64,000 bases of DNA from Oscheius sp. JU75 (Eukaryota > Nematoda > Chromadorea > Rhabditida > Rhabditidae): the NCBI GenBank assembly GCA_037178855.1, contig JASJZC010000006.1:7916501-7980500 (forward strand), given 5' to 3'. The first letter of the stretch is position 1. Every line of letters begins with the position of its first letter. The notes under the pieces are model-generated. The model made no database searches. It was given only the letters and a program-made list of their open reading frames with translations, and was not told where the DNA came from. A program made the position numbers and the translations under genes. This document shows positions 13,111 through 25,100 of this stretch, in pieces.

Positions 13111-14448
13111 TTAACAAAATTGGATTCTGTACACGGGGCTGGGAGATCCGTTTCCACGGCAGAAAAATGTCGAGCTGAAAACGGTGTTACTGTAAGAGTT
13201 CTCTAATGGAAAGCCTTTTGGCAAAAAAATATTTTCGGGGTCAAGGGGGCTTTTTTGAACTTTTCGGTGTCCTGCAAAATTGTAAAGCAGATGAAGGACT
13301 ACAGCTTTGCAAAACATCACAAAGCTCTACAATGCCCGAAATGGTCGCTTATGTTGAGCGCCAATTACGCAATTACGTCTGTAGTTTCGCTGCCAAGACG
13401 GCAGCTTTCAACGGGCAAATGGAAGTATACTTACCTGGTATCATCGTAAGCATAACTGTAGGCTGTTGGGCAGGCTTTCTGAGTGATTACTTATTGCAAA
13501 CATCTCATTTTTCTTCGTACCTTGAATATGGCCGGATAGTTGGTGGGCCAGTCCTTGCTGTTGCACTTGTCCGGGGTAGAGTAGGCTCCACGGCAGCAGT
13601 AGTAGTCGGTGTTGAAGGCCAGACAGGCACTCTTACAGCCGACGACCTGTCCGTGTTTAATGTCCTGGAGCTCGGGAGGACAGATACTCGGGTCGTTGAG
13701 ATCCTGGACACAGCCTCCGGCTCTCTTACAGTCGTATCCGCCTGAATCTTATGGTTTTCTGAAAGCAACAATTTTGAACCTCCGTTGGTGTTAAAGGTTC
13801 CCTGAACGGGCTCGATGAAGACGGGCAGATTGTATCCGTCGACTAGGGACACATCGTAGTAGTCCTGCCCATTGGCGTTCAGGGTAAACTCGGCAAGAGA
13901 CGCTGGAGGCTCACCGCCAGCTCCATCACACGTGAGATGATTCTGTAGGGAGTTCAGATTGGAACTTTTGATCACCTACTCCACAAAAGCCAGTATCGCA
14001 GTTGTACGAGCCATCACAGCCTCTGCGAGCCCAGATTCTTCCGGCAGTCCAGCCGTTCTGGACCTGGACGTCTCTGCTCTCATCTAAAAAGAAGTTCGTA
14101 ATTAAAACCATGAGTACCGTAAGCCGAAAGTAGCGCATCGACTCTTGTCCATATACGTCGCAGCAAGATTTGAATCACAGCTACCTATCGGTACGCAACG
14201 GTCAAGAGTTGGTGCGCAGCGATTGATGCGCAGACTTACAGGCATTGAGACGGAATCCTCCACCAGCCGGGTTCCCGGGTCCAAGGATTCCGGGCCAGAT
14301 TGTGAAGGGACAGTTCTGAAGAGTCAGTTCGGTTTGCTATACCAAAGCAAAAGTTTACATTGACGATGGACATGCAGACACTCCCTGACCGGCTATCGCA
14401 AGCCAGACCAGCGCCGAAGAAGGCCAAGAGCAAGATGAGTCGAGCCAT
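13111..14448 (-). CDS. Thaumatin-like protein (7 exons, 253 aa)
   Basis: Exons: 14448-14359, 14315-14240, 14083-13980, 13942-13780, 13741-13521, 13478-13435, 13174-13111, all phase-consistent. A signal peptide (MARLILLLAFFGAGLA) precedes the thaumatin fold: NCPFTIWPGI, GRIWARRGCDGSYNC, SLAEFTLN, DVSLVDGYN, and a terminal FFCRGNG...RIQFC. From NCPF to the end there are 16 cysteines, the classic number for eight disulfides, and the Arg, Glu and Asp residues of the acidic-cleft motif appear kept. Members of this family are secreted and many bind or cut beta-glucans; nematodes carry several. Antifungal or digestive function is inference. Intron 6 holds a copy of the ~100-bp hairpin repeat and intron 2 an inverted-end element. 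A TATA box sits just upstream. Confidence 0.93.
13236..13352. repeat. Hairpin repeat, copy 1
   Basis: Left half GGGTCAAGGGGGCTTTTTTG...CTGCAAAATTGTA mirrors right half CTACAGCTTTGCAAAACATC. Shares arms and the GCAGATGAAGG centre with the copy at 28606. Sits in intron 6 of the thaumatin-like gene. Confidence 0.65.
14130..14225. repeat. Inverted-end element in thaumatin-like intron 2
   Basis: Left end GTAGCGCATCGACTCTTG near 14131 and right end CAAGAGTTGGTGCGCAGCG near 14203 are imperfect inverted repeats about 70 bp apart, matching the ends of the 58780 and 63248 copies. Confidence 0.5.
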
Positions 14449-14476
14449 GCTTGCTCTATCAACAGAACTGCAAGGC

Positions 14477-14483
14477 TTATATA
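14477..14483 (-). promoter_or_regulatory. TATA box of the thaumatin-like gene
   Basis: CTATATAAG on the minus strand lies 29-35 nt upstream of the start codon at 14448. Transcription would then begin almost at the ATG, giving a very short 5' UTR. Confidence 0.6.
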
Positions 14484-15840
14484 GTGGTGCCAAGTACCTG
14501 CAGATGAGATCTTTGAAACGGGACACGGAGATAGTCTCTTATCAGCAAGAGAGACATTTTTTTAGAAACAAGGTTAACGAACACTTGGTGGAGAACGGTA
14601 TGGTCGATTTTCTTGTACTGCTCTATTTTCGTTTTTACGGGACTTTTATCTTGTTAACGTAATTATAGGCCACCCTGTAGGTAGACGCTAGTTCTTGTTC
14701 AGTTCTTCTCTAATAAAGATATACATATACATACTTGAGCAGTTTCTAGACAGTTCGTTCTAAAAAGCTTCAGATACATATCACCCACAAAACTACAAAG
14801 TGACTTTCCCAAAAATATTGACCTCAGGCCGGATCCGAACCCCCGGCCTTTCACGTCCAACCCTAAGTGTCTATAATAGGCTACAGAAAATAAAAGAAAA
14901 GATAGCGAGCTGAAACCTAAGTTAACAGTAGCTTGAGCGGCTTGACTCGTGGTTTGACTGGCTCTAAAAATTGGCTCGAACAGCAAATTTTTGCTGCTCG
15001 TACGCAAGTATAGTGAGTCCGTTGGTCAAGGCTTGCAACACTTGATAAGCTTATCCGTACTTGTCAACATTCTGCTTCTTGAACTGATAGTTTCCGTATA
15101 GTTTCTGCTTCAGACGCCCCGATAGCAGAAGAATTCAAGAAAACAGAAAGAGACAAAGTTTTCACAGCGGTGATAAGAGGGCTTTTTCGAGACACGGTCA
15201 AAGTTTAGATTATTCTTGCTCTTTTCAAGGCTTGTCTTTTTTGGTTTAAATATGAGTTTTTTTGCAAGCCACAACTGCCTGGTTTGGGCCACAGCTTCGA
15301 CAGTTCACACACTTGAAGCCACAACATGATTTCGGACCAGGAGAGAGGATCATAGTGGATCGCTTCCACCCTTCAGTCCTCAATTCCTCAATAGAGACAG
15401 CTTGATATTGACAAAGTAAGTGGGCGAGTTCATGGAGCCTAACTTAGCCAGAAGCAGGTTGACCGGTGCAACTTGACCTTGACAGAAGAGGGAGATAGTT
15501 TGATTTGAAAGTGTAAGAAGTAGAAGGCTTGGATCGGGCAGGTCCAAATTTGTTCTTCGTCCAGCCACGTGATCACAATCCCATCCCTATTTTTGTGATC
15601 TGTACCTTCTATTGAAAGAAGCATTTATCAGGAAACACGCTATCAGAAGCCCGAAGCCGTAAAAGTTCGTCGTGAACGCATTTCCAACTTGCTCTCTCGT
15701 CTCATCTCTGAAGGGAAAGATTTTATTATTGAAGGATCGTCAGTCGAACTCTTGCCTTCTTCACGTTGTTTACGCTGGTCACAGCATGGTCTTTTTCAAT
15801 ACGCTTGACAGACGGCTTTGTAAGCGTTCGCGCAGTAAAC
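14484..15840. other. Intergenic, 1.35 kb
   Basis: Apart from the tRNA-derived element at 14822 I see only AT-rich sequence with no frame worth calling. It separates the thaumatin-like and collagen promoters, which point away from each other. Confidence 0.4.
14822..14895 (-). repeat. tRNA-derived element
   Basis: On the minus strand GGGGGTTCGGATCCGGCC supplies a B box and most of a T stem, preceded by TAGGGTTGGACGTGAAAGG that could be a worn anticodon arm and TAGCCTATTATAGACAC in the A-box position. Flanking sequence is AT-rich. Confidence 0.5.
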
Positions 15841-15846
15841 TACCCC

Positions 15847-15853
15847 TATAAAA
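15847..15853 (+). promoter_or_regulatory. TATA box of the collagen gene
   Basis: TATAAAA within CCTATAAAAGGG. With start of transcription about 30 nt downstream, the ATG at 15866 would not be in the mRNA, which decides for the ATG at 15887. Confidence 0.65.
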
Positions 15854-15886
15854 GGGAGGCATAGCATGTTCGCAACAGGCAGCAGC

Positions 15887-16910
15887 ATGACCCGAGCCGT
15901 AGTAACAGCGGTGACCGGCCTCACGGCCATCACTCTTGTCGGAACACTCTTCTTCGTCTTCTCCATGTTCAATGACATCAACAACTTTTACGAGGACGCT
16001 CTCAAGGAGCTCGAGGAGTTCAAGGTTTGTCTTACTCTAACTCAATGCAAATCACAACTCTTAGGACATTGAGACTGCCGCCTGGAAGGGAATGATGCCC
16101 GACGCCCACGATCTTCTCCGTTCTCCTCGCTCTATCCACCACCAGAAGAGAAGACGTCAAGCTGGAGGACAGTGCAACTGCGGAGCCAAGGCTAGCAACT
16201 GTCCTGCTGGACCCCCAGGACCTCCTGGACAGCCTGGAGCCCCTGGAGAGGACGGTCATCCCGGAGATGCTGGTCAGCCTGGTCGTCGTGGAGAGACTGT
16301 CGCTTTGTCCAGTCCTGGATCGGCCTGCATCAAGTGTCCTGCTGGCCCTGCCGGTCCCCCTGGAGCTCCTGGACCCGCTGGACCTGCTGGTCCCGATGGA
16401 CAGCCTGGAGAAGATGGAGACAGCTCTGGAGAAGGACCTGCTGGACCTCCCGGCCCTGCTGGAGATGCTGGAGCTCCTGGAAGCCCTGGACAGGCTGGAC
16501 AGCCCGGTCGTGCTGGAGCCCCTGGAAAGAGAGGACGCGGACAGCCTGGACCTGCTGGAGCTCCTGGCCCAGCTGGAGCTCCCGGACAGGCTGGTCATCC
16601 CGGACAGGGCGGTGGACAGGGACCTCCTGGACCTCCCGGACCTGCTGGACCTGCTGGAAACCCCGGTGCTCCCGGAGGAGATGGACAGCCTGGTGCCCCT
16701 GGAAATGCCGGTGGCCCCGGAACCGATGCTGCCTACTGTCCCTGTCCTCCTCGTGGTGGAGAGACTCCTTCTGCCCCGGTCGTCTCTCCTCCCGCTGCCA
16801 CTGGCGGCTACAAGCATCGTGCTGTCTCTCGCCGTGTCGCCAAGAAACATCGCGTCATGCGCAAGAAGGCTGCCGCTGTCAGAAGAAAGGTCGTCGCCAA
16901 GAAGGCCTAA
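15887..16910 (+). CDS. Cuticle collagen (2 exons, 327 aa)
   Basis: Exon 1 15887-16024, intron of 40 nt, exon 2 16065-16910. The N-terminus ([19 protein letters not shown], then [18 protein letters not shown]) is the nematode cuticle-collagen N-domain with a signal-anchor segment. A basic run QKRRRRQ-like site after SIHH suits subtilisin-type processing before secretion. Two main Gly-X-Y blocks follow, split by the short break ending ACIKCP, then the cysteine cluster AAYCPCPPR and a basic tail rich in Lys/Arg. Cysteine clusters flanking the triple helix are the usual trimer cross-links. AATAAA at 16920 lies 10 nt past the stop. The tail is longer and more basic than in many family members. The gene converges on Rpt2, with only 90 bp between stop codons. 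Confidence 0.95.
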
Positions 16911-17000
16911 CTTTCTTCCCAATAAACCCCTCTCTCTCTCTCTCTTTGATTCAAACTAGACAATATAGGAGAGTCGTTTATTTCTTCCGTGTTTTCAAGT

Positions 17001-18836
17001 CTAGAGATAGAATGCCACGGGAGCGCCGGCCTTCTGCTTGAGCATGACGTTTCTGACAGCCTGCTCAAAGTCGTCCTCGGAGACCATCTTCCTTTGGGCT
17101 CTCAGAGCCATCATGCCGGCCTCAGTACAGATTGCCTTGATCTCGGCTCCCGAGAGTGTCTTCTCCTCCTTGCCGAGTAGCTGCTCGTAGGTCAGTCCTT
17201 TGGCCATGGTCATGGTCGAGGTGTGGATCGAGAAGATCTTCTGCTTTGTCTTCTCGTCTGGCTTAGGGAACTCGATCTTTCGGTCGATGCGGCCCGGTCG
17301 AATCAGAGCCGGGTCCAGAGAGTCGATCCTGTTTGTGGCCATGATAATCTTCACGTCTCCGCGACTCTCGAATCCATCCAGCTGATTCAGCAATTCCAGA
17401 AGAGTCCTCTGTACCTCCTGTTCGCCACGACTTGAAGTGTCGAAGCGCTTCGTGCCGACAGCATCAATCTCATCGAGGAAGACAATACAGGGAGCACTTT
17501 CCTTAGCCAACTTGAACAGCTCCCTCACGAGTTTGGCTCCATCTCCGGCATTCTTCCTCACTAAATCAGCTCCCGTGGCTCGAATGAAGGTGGCAGAGGT
17601 CGAGTTGGCGACAGCCTTGGCCAGAAGTGTTTTTCCAGTTCCCGGTTCTCCGTACAGAATGACTCCTTTGGGGGCAGAGATTCCCATGTCCGAGTAGTAT
17701 TCCGGATGAGTCAGAGGCAGCTCGACAGACTCCTTGAGCTCTTGGATCTGACTCTCCAAGCCTCCGATGTCATCGAATGTCTCTTTCGGGGCTTTTTCGA
17801 CCTTGTAGCCAGAGGCAGACGAGTCCACCGAGCCGTCCAACACTCCCACAACAGCTGTCGGCACGTTCTTGTAGGATCCGGAAGCCTTGACCATGACGAG
17901 AGCGTTAAGACGGATGAGGTCCTTGTCCACGATCGACAGAATCGGCACATACCATTCGCGCTTCGAGCCTGAAACCTGGGGATTTTGAGTTGCTCGAACA
18001 GTATCTCTGTGACAGAAAGATCACTCGTTCCTCTTGTTTATCTCAAGGAGTCGAGATGTCTATCGAAATTCCCAAGTAGATTATCCGTGCCTATAGACGA
18101 AAACTTCTGCTAGTGCTAGACAAGTTCATACGATACATGAGAAGTCTGGCCTTATATCGACTTTGGTAGCTTCCAAGCATGACCTAAATCGGTAGCAGAT
18201 CACAATGAACAGGGCATGTAAGGGTGCGTTTGGCGTAATATTACAGTCAAAAGAGAAATTCTAGAGTTGGTTAAAAGATTATCAAGCCAAACGGGTCTAG
18301 GAAATGTCACTGACGGTATGGAAAACATGTTTGACGGGCCGACAGTGGTAAAGTATTATCAAGACGGCAGGTAGGATATTACATTACTTAGAGCTTCAGA
18401 CGGGTAGTCTACCTATGGCTTCATCAAAGTTTTGTCTACTTCGTGTGGGTTATAACTACTTTGTGTCTCACAGACTGTTTATAAGAGTAGACTAACCTTC
18501 CACGACGACGACAGCATGCTGCTCGTCCTCGAAGAGCTCATGCACTCTGGCCAAGGTGGTGGGGGTTCCTCTCAAAAGCTCGATCTGTCTCTTCTCTTGA
18601 CGACGCTGGACTTCCAGAGGACGATGGACATTCTGTCGGAGGATGAATTCTCTCTCGAGCAGCAGGTAGTCATGCACACGATTCTGCTTCAAAAGACGCA
18701 GCAGACACTGCTTCCTTGGGGCCACGCTAGGCAGCTTGTTCAGATGTTCGACGCCCTTCTGCTTCTGCTTCATCGCCACCTTCAACGGCGCATGTTCCGG
18801 CTTCTGACGACGAGGAGCGGCTGGACGGTTTCCCAT
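17001..18836 (-). CDS. rpt-2: 26S proteasome regulatory ATPase Rpt2 (435 aa)
   Basis: Exons 18836-18497 and 17968-17001, phase 1 junction. Starts MGNR, keeping the Gly2 that is N-myristoylated in this subunit. Then the N-terminal coiled coil, the LRGTP turn, the OB domain and the AAA domain: Walker A GEPGTGKT (about 220-227), Walker B CIVFLDE (about 274-280), the second region of homology [20 protein letters not shown], and a C-terminal FYL that fits the HbYX docking motif. Oddity: the pore-1 loop reads KNAGDG where the family has KYLGDG, so the substrate-gripping aromatic residue is replaced by Asn (about residue 253). The OB to AAA linker is also diverged. It could be a divergent paralogue with a normal Rpt2 elsewhere. 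The 528-nt intron has no recognised element. A splice acceptor 4 nt before the ATG points to a 5' UTR intron or leader trans-splicing. Confidence 0.93.
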
Positions 18837-19131
18837 GGTTCTAGGATTGAATTGAGGGAAGTAGATATGGTAGCTTACCTCGAGTAGACGAAGTTAGTCG
18901 ACACGACCTCAGACAGTCAGTCTTCTTCAAAATAACTTCTCATAATTGCTTTGGAAGTTGTTACCGAAACTCGACTTTCTGAATAACTTTTCTTAATTGC
19001 TCGCTTCCAACTCGCCCAGAAGTAGCCTACTCTCAAAAACTTGTGAACTGTAGTCGCTTATCTGAACAATCGTGACCCGTATTTGATAAGAACTCACATT
19101 CTATCGATTCGGCTCCCTCTCACTCTCCGCT
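18837..19131. promoter_or_regulatory. Divergent promoter between rpt-2 and the MFS gene
   Basis: The 295-bp spacer holds a minus-strand acceptor (CAATCCTAG) right before the rpt-2 ATG with a possible donor near 18880. AATAACTTCTCATAATTGCT and AATAACTTTTCTTAATTGCT recur about 45 bp apart near 18930 and 18980 and could be binding sites shared by both genes; that is inference. Confidence 0.4.
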
Positions 19132-22100
19132 ATGGACAATCAAGGCTATTCGGAAGGCTCAACTGACGATCCAGGCCCCAGTGTATCTGCTCCACTCACC
19201 CCATTGTCTTCGCAACCTACAGTACTTGAATTTACCCAGGTTTGAACAGTTATCTCTCAAAATTTAATAAGTTCTAGGACCCTCTGGAAGTGCAGCCGGT
19301 CACAGTACATTCGAGGATTCCTACTCCGGAGGAATATGTGAGTAACAGGTCTATTCCCTTTAGGTCTCGGCGCCTGTGACTGAACATGCTCACCATGTAT
19401 CGGGCTCAAGGTGGTATTTCTGCGCATTCCAAAGATCTACAAAGCTGTAGGACCGATCGATAGCTACAACTTTGCAGAGTATCGAAAAGCTCAGAAATGC
19501 TATCTTGATCCCTAAAATTGCCCACTTTGAAGAGGGACTTCTATTGGAGGGCATAGGCAACAATTTACAGGAAAAGGTCTACCCAATGACAGCAGATTTG
19601 TCTGTGCTACCAGAAGTCAACCCACTGAAACAGGAGCGACCACCTCGAGCCTACAAGAAGAGCGTCTCGATCTGTCCTCATACACCGGAAAAGCTGGAGG
19701 AGAAGGTAGCAGTATAAGGGTAAAAACCCTGTACCCAAGGGGCTTTAAAGCTGCGCACCAACGCTAAGCCATGAAGTATCGTTACGTATCGAAACCTACC
19801 ATTTAGAGTTGGCGCGCAACAGTATCTGATCTAAACTGACTCACCCTCTCGAATGTTCTCGTACTGTGACCCCTCCCTCCTCATAGATCTCGACCATATT
19901 GTAGCAACCAGTCCCCTGTTTACCCCCTATCACAACAGCTGTACCTACCCCTACAGATTAGCACAAACATTAATTTTTTCAGCCAAGAAGAATGGCTGCT
20001 CCCGAGCAGGATCGAGACAGATCCACCACTGCAAATTCGTATGTCGACTACAATGAGAGGACTCCTCTACTGATTCCGAGCAGGTACGTGCGCTCTCTTT
20101 GGTTCAGTCTCTTGGTTCAGTTCTCTCCCCACCGTTGTTGGATTCGACGAGTCGATGTCAATGATTTCTGGCTATCCGGGTCCGTCTACTCATACCAGAT
20201 CAGAGGTATAAGCTTTCTTTTGACAGAAGTTATTAAATAATCTCCAGATAGGCCATAAAGAGCTGCAGAAGAAGAAGAGAAGGCGACGGAAGAGGCGTCA
20301 CACGACGGCTGATCGTGTTGTTGACGAGAAGCACAAGACGAGGTGAGAGAACAAATGATCACCCAACTGTTTTGGCACGGATAGAAGGTCTGTCACGTGA
20401 AAACTAGTAGAGGGCCAATTAAACTGTAACTTTTCTGTCCTAACATGTTTCCAATAGTTGGCTAAAAAGCGTTATTTCTGGTCGAATTGAGGGAAATTAA
20501 AAACTAACTTTGTCAAACTCGCGCTGTTTGATAATTCAAATTTTTGGCGGGTTGCGTAGTCATTCAAAAAGTTCAGTGTTTTCATCTCTTCTTTGCTCCC
20601 TTTTCCTGTAACATTTCTCTTTTCCTCTTTCCGTTCGCGTGGTCTGACCGCTATGATCTCGAATCGCCACTTTCTCTAAGCGCAAAGTTGGCTATATGCC
20701 TGCCGCTGCCTCAATTATACCCCTGAGATGACTATTCACAATTTTGTCGAATCTTTATACACTTTGCAATCGAAATCCTGTTTATTTGCTGTATCGTTGG
20801 CCCCTACTCAATACTAGGGCTGTTTTCTGTTACAAAATACCAACTGTGACAGTAGAAAGTAGCTATTTCCCAATCGTTTTGCCTCTTTTCCCAGAACTTC
20901 GTACTGCAGACAAATAAGCCCTCCCAGACTGATCTGTTGTTTGTTTATCCAGACCCGCAATCGATCCCCCCGCGATCACCACGACCCATGACAGACAGCT
21001 GACCTCTGCGGGTGTGATTTGGGTACAGCCTATAGGGCTTTCTTTTGATTTGAGACAAATTGATGTGATTCTCGCCTTTGCTTCTTTTCCCCCCGTTCCA
21101 CCATCTGCGAATAACCGGTTCGGTGTCCATATCCGTTCACCTTATGCCATATTTCTCTTTCCATCTGATACCTCATCCACTTTTCATGATTCTCGTCATG
21201 TTTTGACATTCCTTCCCCCTGAATTATTGCCAAGTTGCACCTTTTCCTTTCCTTCTCTTGCGTCAAACTACTCGTGTTATTGCAGTCCAGCACATGAGCA
21301 CTAGTGCGGCTCTATGATTCAATGCCAGCGGATATCCTCTTTATTAGTCCAGAAACGTGCGAAGAAACGGATGAAAATGAATTGCCAACCTTTGATATCA
21401 AGGACAGGTACTGTTTTGGCGATAATCAGAAATTGTTGAAAAAAAGAATATAATGGAACTTTTCCAGGCCGATCATTGCTTCGCCTTTTATGCCGATCCC
21501 GACCCGATTTCCACAGCCGCTGGATAGACGATCCGTTTCTTCATTACCAAGGTAAGAATCTCACTGGTTTTTAACCTTTTTAAGAATTACCTTATCAGAA
21601 AAACCGTTGTCTCTGTTATCAGCTTCCGGATAAGGGAGACACGGAAGTGCTTTTCGTGTTCTTCGTGTAATTGTTCTGTAAATAGCTCGGTGGAAAAAAT
21701 GAGCTCGAGGCCTCGATCGAGGTAAAACAAAATGAGTCGTCACATGTTTCGAGATAACCCCATTTTCTCGAAATTTTTCATATAGGCTCAAAACTCTTCA
21801 AACGAGCAGTTCAGTGACTTTTTCCGGTACAGAAGACCACTGGTTGTAAAACGGGGGGCAAACTAAGTTCTCAGAGCTTCAACATAAAATGAGAGCGATT
21901 TAGTGAGAAATAAAATGCTCAAAACGTGAGTAGAGGTTGAGTCTACCCAGCCGTCTAACATTCTTCACATAAGGTGACCTTTTTGTTGTAATAAAACCCA
22001 ACAATCGCTGTAAATAGTTTCTTCTGACATCTATGTCAGTTGAAAAACTGCCAGGAAACTGCTACTTTCCCCAATTCCTATTTTTCAGTTTGTCCGGCCG

Positions 22101-25100
22101 ATATGGAAGCACGGCGAAACGACAGGAGGAAGGTCTGCTAAAGCCGGAGCCGTCGGAGAGCGGCAGCGAGGAAGAAGAAGACGAGGATGAGGAGTGCGAC
22201 GAGTCTGTTGCAACACAAAAAGTATGGTTTCGTTCAAAAGAAGAGATATCTTCCATACCCCATTTGTTTTCGTGATAGGACCCGTTTAACATGCAAACAT
22301 TGAGTACTCAGTCTTGGTTAAAGAGCTGCACATAGTTTGGCTTGAACGAGGGTCTCATCACGAAAACAAACGGTCGGATTTTCGAACAAACTATAGCTCT
22401 TTTTCCATCTCAAAGTTCACAAAATTGCAGGAATCCCTCTTCGATCTGACCTCCAAAGAATGGGCGACGATTATCATGCTCGCTTTGGCCAATTTGTGCT
22501 CTACCGTCGCCTTCAGCTGCATAGCTCCATTCTATCCGGCAGAGGCATCAGAAAAGGGCCTAACGGAATCCCAGGTCGGCATGGTATTCGGAGTTTTTGA
22601 GCTCACTATGTTCATCACAGCGCCGGTCTTCGGAAAATATGTAAATTTTCAAGGTTTTGCAGTTGAAAACGAGCCGCCTAGATGGTCAGGATCGGCTCGA
22701 AAAGAATGTTCGTTCTTGGACTGCTGATTACCGGTGTCACGGCGATCCTCTTCGGATTTCTCAATTCTCTGCCTTCCGGATCCATGTTCTTTTGGGCGTC
22801 GCTGTTCATTCGAATCTTCGAAGCAGTCGGGGACGCCGCCTTTGTCACCTCCTCTTTCGCCATCTCCGCCAAATGCTTCCCCGGGAGGATCACCGTCGTC
22901 GTGGTACGTCTTTCGGGGATTTGGCAGTAAAAAAATGCTTCTAGGGCATCATGGAAACGTTTGCCGGCCTCGGATACACAGCCGGACCTCTCATTGGCGG
23001 CTTTCTCTACGAGTTCGGCGGCTTCATGACCCCCTTCCTCGTTCTCGGAATCATTCTGATCGTCGCCACAATTTTCAGTCTTTACCTCATCGAGGACCGA
23101 GATGGTAGGTTCTCGAAAAGCCCTGTTTAAGCGCAACGCTTTCCATTTATAGTTTGGGGTACATTAAAAGGCGTCCTTTTACTAGCAGAGATGGCCATGT
23201 CCAGGCTCATTCAAAACTTTCAACCTGGTGCGGGCCGCAGCAGACTGCGTGGGGAGGGAAAGGAACCGAAAACAATGGCTTTTCATCGAGAGATTTAGAT
23301 AGAAACACGAGTTTTGTGTAATTTTACTTTTTCTCAAGTACAGATACAATAATGATAAACTCAAGAGGTTAAAGAAGTCACCACACAACACAGCTCAAAA
23401 AGTAAACTGGACAATACAAAGAGGGGAAAAGCACGTGCGCGTTTAAATAAAGAGATTCCTATCCTGAAAACAATTTAGAAAGAGTTACAATAGCAATAGA
23501 AGTGATAGACGAGGCCACACGTAACTTCACTGCCCTAGTTTAGAAATTTGACACAAACGGTTTATAACCCCCTTTTCAGACGAAGTGACTACGGAAGGTC
23601 AAAAAGGAATCATGGCCATGCTGCGCATCCCCGTGATATGGATCATGATCTACGCCATCATCGTCTGTGCGATTTCTCTCTCCTTCCTCGACCCCACTCT
23701 AGCAGGACATCTAGCTTCAGTAGGCTTTTCTCTCAAGATTTTAAGTTCCTCTTTTCCAGTTCAATCTGTCCCCCACGATGGTCGGTCTGATGTTCCTTCT
23801 CTGCGGCGGAATTTACACGCTTTCTGCCCCGGTCTGGGGTCTCATCATCGACCGATTCCACTGCAGTACAGCCGTCATGCTTTTCGGCTCCGTCGCGACA
23901 GTAATCTCCATGTTCCTCATCGGGCCGGCTCCCTTCATTCCCATTCCCAAGTATGTCTTATTTTTGGATCAAAAATGGAAGTCAATGTTCAGAAACCTCG
24001 TAATAATCGGCATCTCTCTGGCCATTCTTGGTGTGGCAGCCGGAGCACAATATATTCCCACTTTCCAAGGCTGTCTGGATGCTGTAAAGTGAGTTGGCTA
24101 CATGTTTTGATAATGAAAAGGAGTAGCCGAGGCTTCCGGTCCGATGGACCGAGCCCTATCGCAGATCAAAGATTTATCGAACGGGGAATATTTAGCCATT
24201 TTTGGAACACGATCGAACCGATACAAATCATAATCAGCCGGCTGTCTAGCATATTCTGTGCCTATCGTGCTGCTCAGTTGACTTGATCGAGCTGAGCAGC
24301 TCGAGCCGGTGTACTTAGGATCCCTATTGCTTTTTAAACAGGATACGACTCTTACGCCAAGGCGTAGCAGGTCAAGCGAAATTGCGCAATACGTTTTGGG
24401 AGCTGAACCGCTGGAGCCAAGTTGCCCGAGCCGCTCGAAAGGCTGTCGGGCGAGCCGGCTCGGTACTCGACGAATTTGACCGAGCCTAGCTGCTCGACAG
24501 TCAAAAGCCGGATCGAGCTGCCCCGGTATCCTTGAACCTAATGTAAAACAATGGAACTCACATTGTCTTTATCAAATTCCTTGTCAAAACTCGTACGAAC
24601 TTTCCAAATCTTGACGCTCCTAGTCATCTATAGCATTTGCCTGACATTGCTCACAATTTCGTTGTGAAAAATAGCTGGAGTAGATGATTCTGCTCAGGCC
24701 GAATTCTTTCGGTTTGTATCGGGACATTCCGTCCAACCCTGTTGCACCTCTTACAAAGTATCGAAACGAAAAATCCATGACGAAAACCTCATCTTATAGC
24801 CCCAACTATTTGATGGAAGTGAACTAACATCTTCCCTTTCAGATTAGCCGGTTTCGAAGATTCATTCCACACATACGGGTGTGTCTCGGGTCTCTTTCAG
24901 TCTGCCTTCGCCTTCGGCGCCTTTTTCGGCCCGACGGTCGGCGGTTTTGCCGTCGAACAGATCGGCTTCGCCACGACCACAACGCTCATCGGTCTAGTCC
25001 ACGTTCTTTTCGTTAGTTTCTCCGTATTTTGTGTGTGTTAACAAATGGCATTTCCAGATAGTAACAGTCATTGTGTTCCACGGCTCCACATTGTGCTTCC

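Noticed and set aside
15866-15886. Upstream in-frame ATG of the collagen gene
   Set aside because: It lies only about 13 nt after the TATA box, so it would be upstream of transcription start; MTRAV matches the family N-terminus.
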